In this document: positions 9,170 to 16,397 of the stretch, piece by piece
Layout of the letters: every line of letters begins with the position of its first letter
How positions within the stretch are numbered: position 1 is the first letter of the stretch
Assembly (NCBI GenBank): GCA_902464195.1
Contig: CABQJB010000002.1
Span: forward strand, 1-33,277
Length of the DNA stretch: 33,277 bases
DNA from: an uncultured Megasphaera sp.
GTDB taxonomy: Bacteria; Bacillota; Negativicutes; Veillonellales; Megasphaeraceae
Reading direction: 5' to 3'
The notes under the pieces: generated by a model
The model's input: the letters and a program-made list of their open reading frames with translations, nothing else
What the model was told of the DNA's origin: nothing
Database searches by the model: none
Position numbers and translations under genes: made by a program

Positions 9170-9198
9170 ATTCTACCTATGGTATTGAAGAAAATCAA
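9170..9198 (-). promoter_or_regulatory. Sigma-A type promoter for tamB
   Basis: The minus strand carries TTGATT (9198-9193), a 17-base spacer and TAGAAT (9175-9170). The predicted start is near 9164, leaving a leader of about 50 bases made almost wholly of the terminator-like hairpin. Confidence 0.7.
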
Positions 9199-9269
9199 GA
9201 AATAGATGACAAATGGCAATATTCCCAGCAAAATTGTTAAAAACCTGCCATGCCGTCTTTAAAGATTGT

Positions 9270-10949
9270 TTAACCGCGATAGGTCGTCGCCGTCAAAGAC
9301 GGATGGATGACGCCCGATTCGACATCGACGCCCATGACCTGTTCCAGTTTGGCAATGCCGACGTTGTAATCGTACAGGGCCTGGATATGGTTGACCTGGG
9401 CTTCGTTGAGGCTCAACTGGGCATCGAGGACGTCCAGGTTGATGCCGACACCGGCCTGGTAACGGATATTCTGGATACGGTAGTTTTCACGGGCCTGGTC
9501 GACGACAGTCTGTGTTTCTTCAACCTTCTGGGCCGCGCTGCGGATGTTGAGGTAAGCCTGCTTGACTTCCAGCTGGACGGCTTCGCGGGTCTTCTGTTCC
9601 GTTTCACGGGCGACGAGGAGGTCCTGTTTAGCCTGATTGACTTTGGCTTTCGTAGCCCCGCCGTCGTAGAAGTTATAGGTGACGCCAGCACCGATATTCC
9701 AGCTGCGCTTATTAGCATCAATGCCAGGGAAGGTGTTGTCGGCCCAGCTGTTGCCGCCTGTAATGGCTACGGTCGGTTTATTGCCGGCATTGGCAATGTC
9801 GATATTGCGTTCTGCTTCCTGGACAGCTACAGCCGCCTGGAGGACTTCCGGCCGATACTTCATGGCATAGTCCGTCGCTTCCTGGAGGGAAATGTTGTAG
9901 GTATCAAAAGGCAGCTGATGATCAGCCAGGTTGAGTTTCGTTTCCAAGGGCAGGCCGAGGATGTTGTTCAAGTTCGATTCGGCAACGGCGACGTTGTTAT
10001 CCGATGTAATAGCCGTCGTCTTGGCGTTGGCCAGGGAGACATCGGACGAGAGGACGTCGACTTTAGCCTTGGTGCCGACGTTGTACTGAGCCTGGACGTT
10101 ATCCAAGTGACCCTGGAGGTTATCGACGGCTTCATGGTAGACGCTCTGCAGTTCCTGATAAGCCAGAAGGGCATAATAGCCTTCGATGGCAGAATATTTC
10201 GTCGCCTGTTCGACGCGCAGGATTTCTTCCTGGGCATCGGTCTTGCCTAATTTAGCGACGTCAATATTGCCTTCGACTTTGCCGCCTGTATAGAGAGGAA
10301 TGGTGACAGATAAATCATTACCAAAAGCATTAGAAATAGCACTCGCACTACGGCCCTGGGCACGTGAAGCAGCCAGGCTGGCATCAGTCGCACGGGAACG
10401 CTGTGTATTGAAAGTGTAATCGACGACAGGTGCTCTCCCAGCCCGCGCTTCATCAATCGTGTATTCCGCTTTCTTCAAGGCATACTGGGAATTCTTGATA
10501 TCCCGGTTATAATCGAGGGCCATCTGAACGGTCTTAGGCAGGTTCAAGTCGACCGTGCCGTTCGTCGGTACATGGCCGACGACGATGACCGGATCCGGTT
10601 CCTGGGTCTTGGCCCGTTTGGCAGCCGCTTTTTCAGCCAGCTTCGCCGAATCATCGGCGATTTTCTGAGCCAGTTCTTCGCGCAGTTCCGGCGTAATGTC
10701 TACGGGACGGACGGCGTCGGCCGCTTTCTTAGCCTTAGCTTCGGCTTTGGCCGCTTTCTTCTGCTGGGCCTTTTCGGCCTTGATTTCCTGCTGTTCCGCT
10801 TTGGCACGGGACTGGATCGCATCGGCCTGCGCTAAGTCGACAGGACGGACAGAAGCCGTCGTATCCGCTGCCGAAGCAGCGGCGACTGCGCTTATGGTCG
10901 TAATCATCATGGCGATGACCAATTTCTTGTACAGTTTGTTGTTCATCAT
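9270..10949 (-). CDS. tolC: TolC-family outer-membrane channel with charged N-terminal extension
   Basis: TolC-family proteins form trimeric outer-membrane channels with a long periplasmic helical barrel. This 559-residue protein has a signal peptide (residues 1-28, ...AVAAASAADTT). Next comes an unusual stretch of about 85 residues rich in Lys, Ala, Glu and Gln (to about residue 115), flanked by two copies of a VRPVD motif. From about residue 130 there are two outer-membrane efflux protein repeats. The paired strand/helix motifs include FGNDLSVTIPLYTGGKV and SWNIGAGVTYNFYDGG, typical of family members. The ATG at 10949 (ATGATG) follows a GGGGG site and lies 29 bases after mlaD. No RND pump or MFP adaptor is in the window. 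Its place between mlaEFD and tamB suggests co-expression with lipid transport, though a general export role remains possible. Confidence 0.92.
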   Translation of the reverse strand: MMNNKLYKKLVIAMMITTISAVAAASAADTTASVRPVDLAQADAIQSRAKAEQQEIKAEKAQQKKAAKAEAKAKKAADAVRPVDITPELREELAQKIADDSAKLAEKAAAKRAKTQEPDPVIVVGHVPTNGTVDLNLPKTVQMALDYNRDIKNSQYALKKAEYTIDEARAGRAPVVDYTFNTQRSRATDASLAASRAQGRSASAISNAFGNDLSVTIPLYTGGKVEGNIDVAKLGKTDAQEEILRVEQATKYSAIEGYYALLAYQELQSVYHEAVDNLQGHLDNVQAQYNVGTKAKVDVLSSDVSLANAKTTAITSDNNVAVAESNLNNILGLPLETKLNLADHQLPFDTYNISLQEATDYAMKYRPEVLQAAVAVQEAERNIDIANAGNKPTVAITGGNSWADNTFPGIDANKRSWNIGAGVTYNFYDGGATKAKVNQAKQDLLVARETEQKTREAVQLEVKQAYLNIRSAAQKVEETQTVVDQARENYRIQNIRYQAGVGINLDVLDAQLSLNEAQVNHIQALYDYNVGIAKLEQVMGVDVESGVIHPSLTATTYRG

Positions 10950-10978
10950 GGGTACCCCCGTTATTTCTATAGAATCTG

Positions 10979-12214
10979 CTAAAAAGCGTAGTTAATACCA
11001 TAATAATTGCCACCGTCACTGCGACTCATAGGCCGAGTGAACTGGCTGAAGAGATAGAAATCCGGCGCCAGGCGGTACTGGGCTTTCAAACGGAAGCGCC
11101 AGTCATCGGGATCATAGCCTTCCAGGGACAAGCGGAAAGGCCCGTCCTGGAAGAAGTCGAAGCCCGCACCGAGGTCGCCGTTGATCAGGCCGGCCCGCGT
11201 GTCGAACAGGCGGCCGCGGCGGCCGTACTGCAAGTTGAGGTTCGTACCGTTACCGATGTTCTCTGCCCCGACGAGGCCGAACGTATCGCCACGGTACACC
11301 TTAAAATTTACAGTGCCGCTGGTCTCATTCTTCGTCGTATTATATAAGAGTCCGGCTTCGCCCTGGACCTTAATGTCCGATGCGCCGCCGAGTATCTTAT
11401 TCACTTTCGTCGTAATCTGGGCCGTATTATTCAGCGTCGTCTGAATATTGGCCTGGGTCTGCGGATCCGTCGTCATCTTTTCCATCGACTGGGCAATGGT
11501 TTCGAAACGGTCCGTAATCTGCTTCATATTGGCCGCCGTCGCCCGGACGTTGGCCGAGGCCGCGCCGTCGCCGTCGAGGTTCTGCATAGACGCATTCATC
11601 TGGGCCGTCATGGCTGCCATATTGGCCGTAATCTGCTGGATATTGCCGGCGTTGGCATCCATCATCTGGCTTGTCTTGCCCGTAATGGCATCGATGTTCT
11701 GGATGGAACCGCGCATAGCTTCCTGTGTCTTTTCATCGCCGATGATGGCGTTGATATTCTTGACCATGTCGTCGGCACTGCCCATGAGCTTGCTGGCACT
11801 ATCCATCATGTCGTCCATATTCTTGCTCTGGCTGCCATCGATGTAATCGCCATCGGCCAGGAGGTGATTCTTGTCGTTGCCTGGCGTAATGGAAACGATT
11901 TTTTCACCGAGCAGGCCGTCCGTCGTGACCGTCACTTTGGAGTCACGCGGGATTTCCGTCCCCTTCTCCAGTTTCATGGCCACATCGACACCATCACGTG
12001 ACGGCTTTACGCTTTCAACTTTACCGACGTGGACGCCGACATAGCGGACGGAATTGCCTTTTTGCAGGCCATTGGCATCCTTGAATTCCGTATGGACGAT
12101 GAAGCCGGGCTTGCCGAAGATTTCGGCATGGGCCAGGGTCAGGACGACAAAGGTGAATAAGAGGACGCCGACGATGGTGACCAGACCGACTTTCGCTTCT
12201 GCACTCCACTTCAT
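10979..12214 (-). CDS. mlaD: MlaD-like MCE protein with helical stalk and C-terminal barrel-like domain
   Basis: MCE proteins bind and conduct lipids for MlaFE-type ABC transporters. This one is 411 residues, against about 180 in E. coli MlaD. The order is an N-terminal transmembrane helix (about 7-28), an MCE domain (about 36-113, with HTEFKDANGLQKGNSVRYVG and DGLLGEKIVSI), a long polar helical region rich in Met, Gln, Asn and Ala (about 132-277), and a C-terminal segment of alternating hydrophobic strands (about 280-411) that ends NYYGINYAF. The terminal phenylalanine and the strand pattern suggest an outer-membrane barrel. This matches the architecture reported for Veillonella parvula MlaD, where one protein is proposed to span the envelope. 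No MlaA, MlaB or MlaC gene is present here. The ATG at 12214 overlaps the mlaF stop (ATGA). Confidence 0.92.
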   Translation of the reverse strand: MKWSAEAKVGLVTIVGVLLFTFVVLTLAHAEIFGKPGFIVHTEFKDANGLQKGNSVRYVGVHVGKVESVKPSRDGVDVAMKLEKGTEIPRDSKVTVTTDGLLGEKIVSITPGNDKNHLLADGDYIDGSQSKNMDDMMDSASKLMGSADDMVKNINAIIGDEKTQEAMRGSIQNIDAITGKTSQMMDANAGNIQQITANMAAMTAQMNASMQNLDGDGAASANVRATAANMKQITDRFETIAQSMEKMTTDPQTQANIQTTLNNTAQITTKVNKILGGASDIKVQGEAGLLYNTTKNETSGTVNFKVYRGDTFGLVGAENIGNGTNLNLQYGRRGRLFDTRAGLINGDLGAGFDFFQDGPFRLSLEGYDPDDWRFRLKAQYRLAPDFYLFSQFTRPMSRSDGGNYYGINYAF

Positions 12215-12963
12215 AGGCTATCCCCTCTTTCTTCTGGAAGGCGGCCGCCGTGGATAAAGCGCTGCACTTCCTCATCATCAGTATGGGCAAAGGTCTTCTT
12301 ATCAGCAATGAGCCGAAAGCGCCCGTCCTGTAAATAAGCCAGGCGGTCAGCCACGTAGAAGGCCGAATCCATGTCGTGGGTGACGATGACCGATGTGGCA
12401 TGGATTTGCTTCTGCATGCTGACGACCAGGCGGTTGATATCCATACATCGCAGCGGATCCAGGCCGGCTGTCGGTTCATCGTAGAGGATGACCTGCGGGT
12501 CCAGGGCGATAGCCCTAGCCAGGCTGACACGCTTCTTCATACCGCCCGATAAATCGTTGGGCATCATGTCCTCGATGCCTTCCAGGCCGACGAGGCGGAG
12601 CTTTTCCTTGACGATTCGCTGGATCGTCGCTTCATCGTCTTTCGTATGCTGGCGCAGGCCAAAGGCGACGTTCTCACCGACAGTCATGGAATCGAAGAGA
12701 GCTGAATACTGGAAGACCATGCCCATGTGGCGGCGCACGGCGGTCAGCTGTTCCTCATCGAAGGCGGTAATGTCTTCATCGTGAAAGAAGACCTGCCCTT
12801 TCGTCGGCTTCTGCAAGCCGATGATCAGTCGCAGGATCGTACTCTTGCCTGAGCCGCTGGCACCGAGGATGGCCAGCGTTTCGCCCTGATGGATGTCTAA
12901 ATTGATGTTGTCTAGTATGACCCGGTCGCCATAGGCGACGGTCACATTGCGAAGACGTATCAT
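12211..12963 (-). CDS. mlaF: MlaF-like ABC transporter ATP-binding protein
   Basis: This is the ATPase that powers phospholipid movement with MlaE. The 250-residue protein shows Walker A GASGSGKST (34-42), a Q-loop VFQYSALF, signature LSGGMKKR (138-145), Walker B VILYDEP (158-164) and the switch histidine in VTHD. The LFDSMTVGENVAF and GGMKKRV wording is typical of the MlaF/Ttg2A group. I chose the ATG at 12963 because a GAGGAG ribosome site stands 4-5 bases before it. A TTG at 12975 would add four residues (MRSA) but would place the ribosome site inside the gene. The gene follows mlaE by 8 bases and overlaps mlaD by four. Confidence 0.93.
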   Translation of the reverse strand: MIRLRNVTVAYGDRVILDNINLDIHQGETLAILGASGSGKSTILRLIIGLQKPTKGQVFFHDEDITAFDEEQLTAVRRHMGMVFQYSALFDSMTVGENVAFGLRQHTKDDEATIQRIVKEKLRLVGLEGIEDMMPNDLSGGMKKRVSLARAIALDPQVILYDEPTAGLDPLRCMDINRLVVSMQKQIHATSVIVTHDMDSAFYVADRLAYLQDGRFRLIADKKTFAHTDDEEVQRFIHGGRLPEERGDSL

Positions 12964-12971
12964 AGCACTCC

Positions 12972-13736
12972 TCAATACAACAGAACCGATAAGATATAGT
13001 TGCAGATAAAAATAAAAATAATCGACGTGACGACGGACTTCGTCGTAGCCTGACCGACGCCTTCGGCCCCGCTCTGGGCATGCATGCCTTCATTGCAGGC
13101 GACGAGAGCAATGATGCCGCCGAAGAACATGGCCTTGATGAGGCCGTAGACGACGTCACTGACTTCGGTAAAGAGCTCAATAGAATTTACATAGGTAAAA
13201 TGCGTGAGCCCGGCGCCCAGCGTCGCGACGCCGTAGCCGCCGGCCGTACCGATGACGTAGCCGTAAAAGGCCAATACAGGTACCATGACGACGCAGGCTA
13301 CAAAGCGCGGTACGACGAGATAGGCAATGGGATTGACTGCCATACAGCGCAAGGCATCGATTTGTTCCGTGACCTTCATGGTCCCGATTTCAGCCGTCAT
13401 GGCCGCACCGACACGGCCGGCCATGACGACGCCCGTCAGGATAGGCCCTAATTCGCGGCCCATGGCGACGGACATGACGCCGCCCAGCGTCGACTGGGCA
13501 CCATAGCGCAAGAGAATATCGACGATCTGCAAGGTCATGACCATACCGGCAAAGAGCAGGGTCAGGCTGACGATAGGCAGGGAATTGACGCCGAGATGAG
13601 CCATCTGGGCAATGGTCAGGCGGCGTTGTATCTTCGGCAGCTGACGCAGGGTCTGGCCAAAGAGGATGGCAATGACGCCGACTTGTTCAAAGACATGGAG
13701 CGTAAATTTGCCGATGCCTTCCAGGATTTCCTGCAT
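12972..13736 (-). CDS. mlaE: MlaE-like lipid ABC transporter permease
   Basis: This is the inner-membrane permease of the MlaFEDB-type lipid transporter. The 254-residue protein has an N-terminal amphipathic helix and about five or six membrane spans. It carries the family block GRELGPILTGVVMAGRVGAA followed by MTAEIGTMKVTEQIDAL, in the middle of the protein. The C-terminal GAEGVGQATTKSVV motif is also characteristic. It heads the lipid-transport operon, with mlaF starting 8 bases after its stop. The ATG at 13736 follows an AAAGGA site 9 bases upstream. Direction of lipid transport cannot be told from sequence. Confidence 0.94.
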   Translation of the reverse strand: MQEILEGIGKFTLHVFEQVGVIAILFGQTLRQLPKIQRRLTIAQMAHLGVNSLPIVSLTLLFAGMVMTLQIVDILLRYGAQSTLGGVMSVAMGRELGPILTGVVMAGRVGAAMTAEIGTMKVTEQIDALRCMAVNPIAYLVVPRFVACVVMVPVLAFYGYVIGTAGGYGVATLGAGLTHFTYVNSIELFTEVSDVVYGLIKAMFFGGIIALVACNEGMHAQSGAEGVGQATTKSVVTSIIFIFICNYILSVLLY

Positions 13737-13769
13737 GAAAGACCGTCCTTTCTTTAAGTATCATACTTT

Positions 13770-13778
13770 ACTATACCA
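13770..13778 (-). promoter_or_regulatory. Candidate extended -10 promoter for the mlaE operon
   Basis: The minus strand reads TGGTATAGT about 35 bases before the mlaE ATG, an extended -10 element (TGnTATAGT). The expected -35 position reads TTTTAT, which is poor. The upstream 13780-13910 stretch is AT-rich and otherwise shows nothing I can name. Confidence 0.5.
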
Positions 13779-13911
13779 TATAAAAAATGGATATAAAACA
13801 CCTGTATTCAATTGTGCCTAAATTGTGAGAAACAAAAGAGAGAAAACTAAAATCAAGATTTGAGTTTTCCACAGCTAAAATGATAGCATTTTATGCGAAA
13901 AATGGCAAGGG

Positions 13912-13941
13912 AAAAGGCGCTGTCATATGAAGACAGCGCCT
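13912..13941 (-). terminator. Intrinsic terminator after the S55-like gene
   Basis: A 10-bp perfect stem (AGGCGCTGTC / GACAGCGCCT, 7-base loop) ends in four T residues on the minus strand. It lies about 100 bases after the end of the murA-mreB operon and before the mlaE promoter. Confidence 0.7.
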
Positions 13942-13945
13942 GTTT

Positions 13946-14033
13946 AGTGGCTCGTGGCTAGTGGTTAGCAGCTAGCTGCTGACTGCGACATGCGGCCTGC
14001 GGCCTGCGGGACGCCCTTTGGGTGTCCCCTACG
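13946..14033. repeat. Degenerate GGCTAG/CTGACTGC words plus a GGGACGCCC palindrome
   Basis: The stretch 13946-13990 repeats words such as GTGGCTAG, GTGGTTAGC, GCTAGC and GCTGACTGC. It is followed by GCGGCCTGCGGCCTGC and a palindrome at 14006-14033 with arms GGGACGCCC/GGGTGTCCC and the CCCCTACG end shared with other copies. It stops just before the end of the S55-like gene. The same composite layout recurs at 19023-19083. Confidence 0.65.
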
Positions 14034-14038
14034 AACGG

Positions 14039-16069
14039 CTAGTGGAACATATCCAGGTCGACAGTGCGGATGGGTTCAGCCGATTTCTTATCCTGGCCTT
14101 TATCGGGTTTCTTGTCGCTTCCCTTGTCGTCTTTTTTGGACGTATCCTTGTTGTCATCGCTGTTCTTACCGGCCTTGACCAGTTCATCGTCCTGCGAAGA
14201 TCCGTCGGTTTCATCACCGATGACGGCTTTCGCCTCGTTGATGTTGTGGTTTTTGGCCAAATAAGCGTCGCGTTTTTCCGGCGTGACGACTTTGATGGTG
14301 ATCTGGCCGTCGCCTTTGACGATATACGGTGTAGGAATGGAAGATTTGGCGTCGTTCGGATTTTCATCGCCGATATTGTGCTTGCCTGGCTTGATAACAT
14401 CCTTGGCGCTGGTCCCCGGTTCTTTGCCGCGGATTTTTTCTTTCTTCACTTTCGTGCCGCTTTCGTTGATCATGCTGACGCCCTGGCTGAGGATTTCGAT
14501 GACCAAGTCATTATTGGCATCTTCTTTTTCGATTTCCTTCTTCAGTTCATTGAAATCCTTATAATGGCGCAGGCGCTGGACGATTTCGTCGGTCAGGTTG
14601 TAGCGCTGTTTTTCGATGAGGTACGGCAGAGGGATGACACCGCCGCCGCGTACTTCCAGGACCATATCGCCTAAAGGCTGGCTCTTGGGGACGGTGAAGC
14701 TCATGGTCTTCACTTCATCGACACCGCGGTACGGGTGGAGCTTGACCTTGAAATAGACCGTATCGCCCGGGCTGACGACGACAGGCGCTGCTGACGCATC
14801 GACGATAGTCGCCGACTTGCGGGCCTGGGTGATATCGACGGACATGTTGATGTCCAGGATGGGATAGTCGATGAACTCATTGTGTTTCAAGATATCCAGG
14901 ACATTGTAGAGCTCGTCGATGCTCTTTTCATTGATGTTATCTTCGGAGTAATACATATTGTGCCGGGTAATATCCTTATCGCGGCCATTGGACGAGCGGA
15001 TGGTATACGACAAGGTCGCCGTGCCGCCGCCGGTGCGGTCGATAGTCTTATTGACCGTATTGTACACCGTCGTAGCTGCCAGGACCGGCGTCAGTTCATT
15101 GTCTTCGATGATTTTGACGCGCTTGGTCATGGCCGTATCGGTGTCTGTATCCCTGGCCTTGATGACGACAGGAATGCCCGGTGCCAGATAGCCATACTGG
15201 CCACCGATGCCGGCGCCGCGGTCCTGAGTGATTTTGCCCACTTCGGCGCCGATAGAGCCCAGCTTGAAGGAACTGGACAGGTTATTGACGACCGTGAAGA
15301 TGTAGGCATTGTGCATGAAGTAATTGATACTGCCCTTTTTCAGGAAGGGATGGCCAAAGGCGACGATCTGGTCGTTGTCGACATAAGTGACCGTCCCGAT
15401 GGCGCCCATCTTCATATCACCGTTGACAAAAGCTGCGGCGACACTGCTGCCCGGTTCCAGGGGCAGAGCCGTGCTGTCGCTGCTGGCCGAAGCCGTATCG
15501 ACAGGCATGAAGTTATAGCCCGGCAGTTTGCTCTGCATCCACGATGTCGACAGGCTGTCGAAACCCGACGTCATGAGCGGTGTCGCAATGGGGATGAGCG
15601 ACGATTCGCGGGCGTTGAAAGGCCGGATTTCTTCCCTCGTCGGCACATTCCAGAGCTTAATCATATCGTTGATAGGCGTAATCATGCCGACGCGGGAGTT
15701 GGTAAAGGACCAGCCATAGGCGACGGCACCGAGCAGCTTGCCATTGATATAGACCGGGCTGCCGCTCATGCCCTGGGCGATACCACCCGTTTCTTCAATG
15801 AGGGGCCCGGAAAACTTGGCCAGGACCAAGTCCCCTGACGGGCCGCTGTTCTTCATGACTCCTAAAATTTCGACGGGGAACGTATCGATAGTCGTACCGT
15901 GGATGACGGTCTTGGCATAGCCCGTCATTCCCGGCTGGACTTCACTGACATTCATGAATTCCTGTGCCTGTACCGAAAAGGCCAGAATACAGGAAAGGGC
16001 CGCGGTCAGACAGACCCGGCCCAACGTACGCCGCAAGGCGGATACTTTCTGCATCATGGTATATCTCAT
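14039..16069 (-). CDS. Exported SpoIVB-S55-like peptidase-family protein, permuted motif order
   Basis: A 676-residue exported protein with a signal peptide ending near residue 35 (SVQAQ). Residues 36-130 contain TGGIAQGMSGSPVYINGK, the serine motif of S55 peptidases (Ser104 of GMSGSP). Residues 205-250 contain GSSVAAAFVNGDMKMGAIG then VAFGHPFLKKG, which resembles the GVGTxTF...ALGH histidine segment of SpoIVB (His240 here). In Bacillus SpoIVB the His segment precedes the Ser segment; here the order is reversed. Residues 330-510 appear beta-rich. The tail from about 610 is Lys/Asp-rich and disordered, ending VDLDMFH. The first ATG (16069) overlaps the previous stop as ATGA; a MetMet pair at 16057/16054 is an alternative start. 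It is the last gene of the murA-mreB operon. Proteolytic activity is not shown by sequence alone; a scaffold role is possible. Confidence 0.82.
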   Translation of the reverse strand: MRYTMMQKVSALRRTLGRVCLTAALSCILAFSVQAQEFMNVSEVQPGMTGYAKTVIHGTTIDTFPVEILGVMKNSGPSGDLVLAKFSGPLIEETGGIAQGMSGSPVYINGKLLGAVAYGWSFTNSRVGMITPINDMIKLWNVPTREEIRPFNARESSLIPIATPLMTSGFDSLSTSWMQSKLPGYNFMPVDTASASSDSTALPLEPGSSVAAAFVNGDMKMGAIGTVTYVDNDQIVAFGHPFLKKGSINYFMHNAYIFTVVNNLSSSFKLGSIGAEVGKITQDRGAGIGGQYGYLAPGIPVVIKARDTDTDTAMTKRVKIIEDNELTPVLAATTVYNTVNKTIDRTGGGTATLSYTIRSSNGRDKDITRHNMYYSEDNINEKSIDELYNVLDILKHNEFIDYPILDINMSVDITQARKSATIVDASAAPVVVSPGDTVYFKVKLHPYRGVDEVKTMSFTVPKSQPLGDMVLEVRGGGVIPLPYLIEKQRYNLTDEIVQRLRHYKDFNELKKEIEKEDANNDLVIEILSQGVSMINESGTKVKKEKIRGKEPGTSAKDVIKPGKHNIGDENPNDAKSSIPTPYIVKGDGQITIKVVTPEKRDAYLAKNHNINEAKAVIGDETDGSSQDDELVKAGKNSDDNKDTSKKDDKGSDKKPDKGQDKKSAEPIRTVDLDMFH

Positions 16070-16356
16070 TTCGTTTCCACCACGACGACAACGGCGCCTT
16101 GCTGCACTTGTGATCCCGGCTGGACGAGGACGGTCTTGACAACGCCATCCTTGTCAGAACGGGCAGCCGGCATCGGGCCGGCCAGGGAATTCACCGTAAG
16201 CAGGACATCTCCCTCTTTGACGGCTGCACCGACAGGGGCTACGCTGACGACGCTGCCGCTCAATACCGTCGTGTACGATACGTCAGCAGCTGCGGCCGGC
16301 ATAGCCATCAGACCTGCTAACCCAGCTAATACGGCGAGTCTGCGAAACTTTTTCAT
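16066..16356 (-). CDS. Small exported biotinyl/lipoyl-fold protein lacking the acceptor lysine
   Basis: A 96-residue protein with a signal peptide (about 1-24, LAGLMAMPAAAAD). What follows is essentially one biotinyl/lipoyl domain: SGSVVSVAPVGAAVKEGDVL, then DGVVKTVLVQPGSQVQQGAV. In carrier proteins a lysine sits in the hairpin (as in EAMKM of BCCP). Here that position reads NSLAGPMPAARSD, with no lysine. The domain is exported, away from biotin and lipoyl ligases, which fits a structural rather than a carrier role, as in periplasmic adaptor proteins. The ATG at 16356 follows AAAAGGAGGG. The gene is 41 bases after mreB, with a small GCTCCGC/GCGGAGC stem-loop between (16374-16392), and overlaps the S55-like gene by four bases, so the two products may work together. 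Confidence 0.8.
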   Translation of the reverse strand: MKKFRRLAVLAGLAGLMAMPAAAADVSYTTVLSGSVVSVAPVGAAVKEGDVLLTVNSLAGPMPAARSDKDGVVKTVLVQPGSQVQQGAVVVVVETK

Positions 16357-16397
16357 GACGGCTCCCTCCTTTTCAGCTCCGCCTGCTGCGGAGCACT

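Noticed and set aside
12964..12975. TTG start for mlaF giving four extra residues
   Set aside because: The GAGGAG ribosome site would then lie inside the gene; the ATG at 12963 has correct spacing.
14039..16069. Sporulation SpoIVB proper
   Set aside because: No PDZ domain is apparent, motif order differs, the protein is longer, and no spo genes are present in the window.
16066..16356. Biotin carboxyl carrier protein of a carboxylase
   Set aside because: The protein has a signal peptide and lacks the acceptor lysine, and no carboxylase gene is adjacent.
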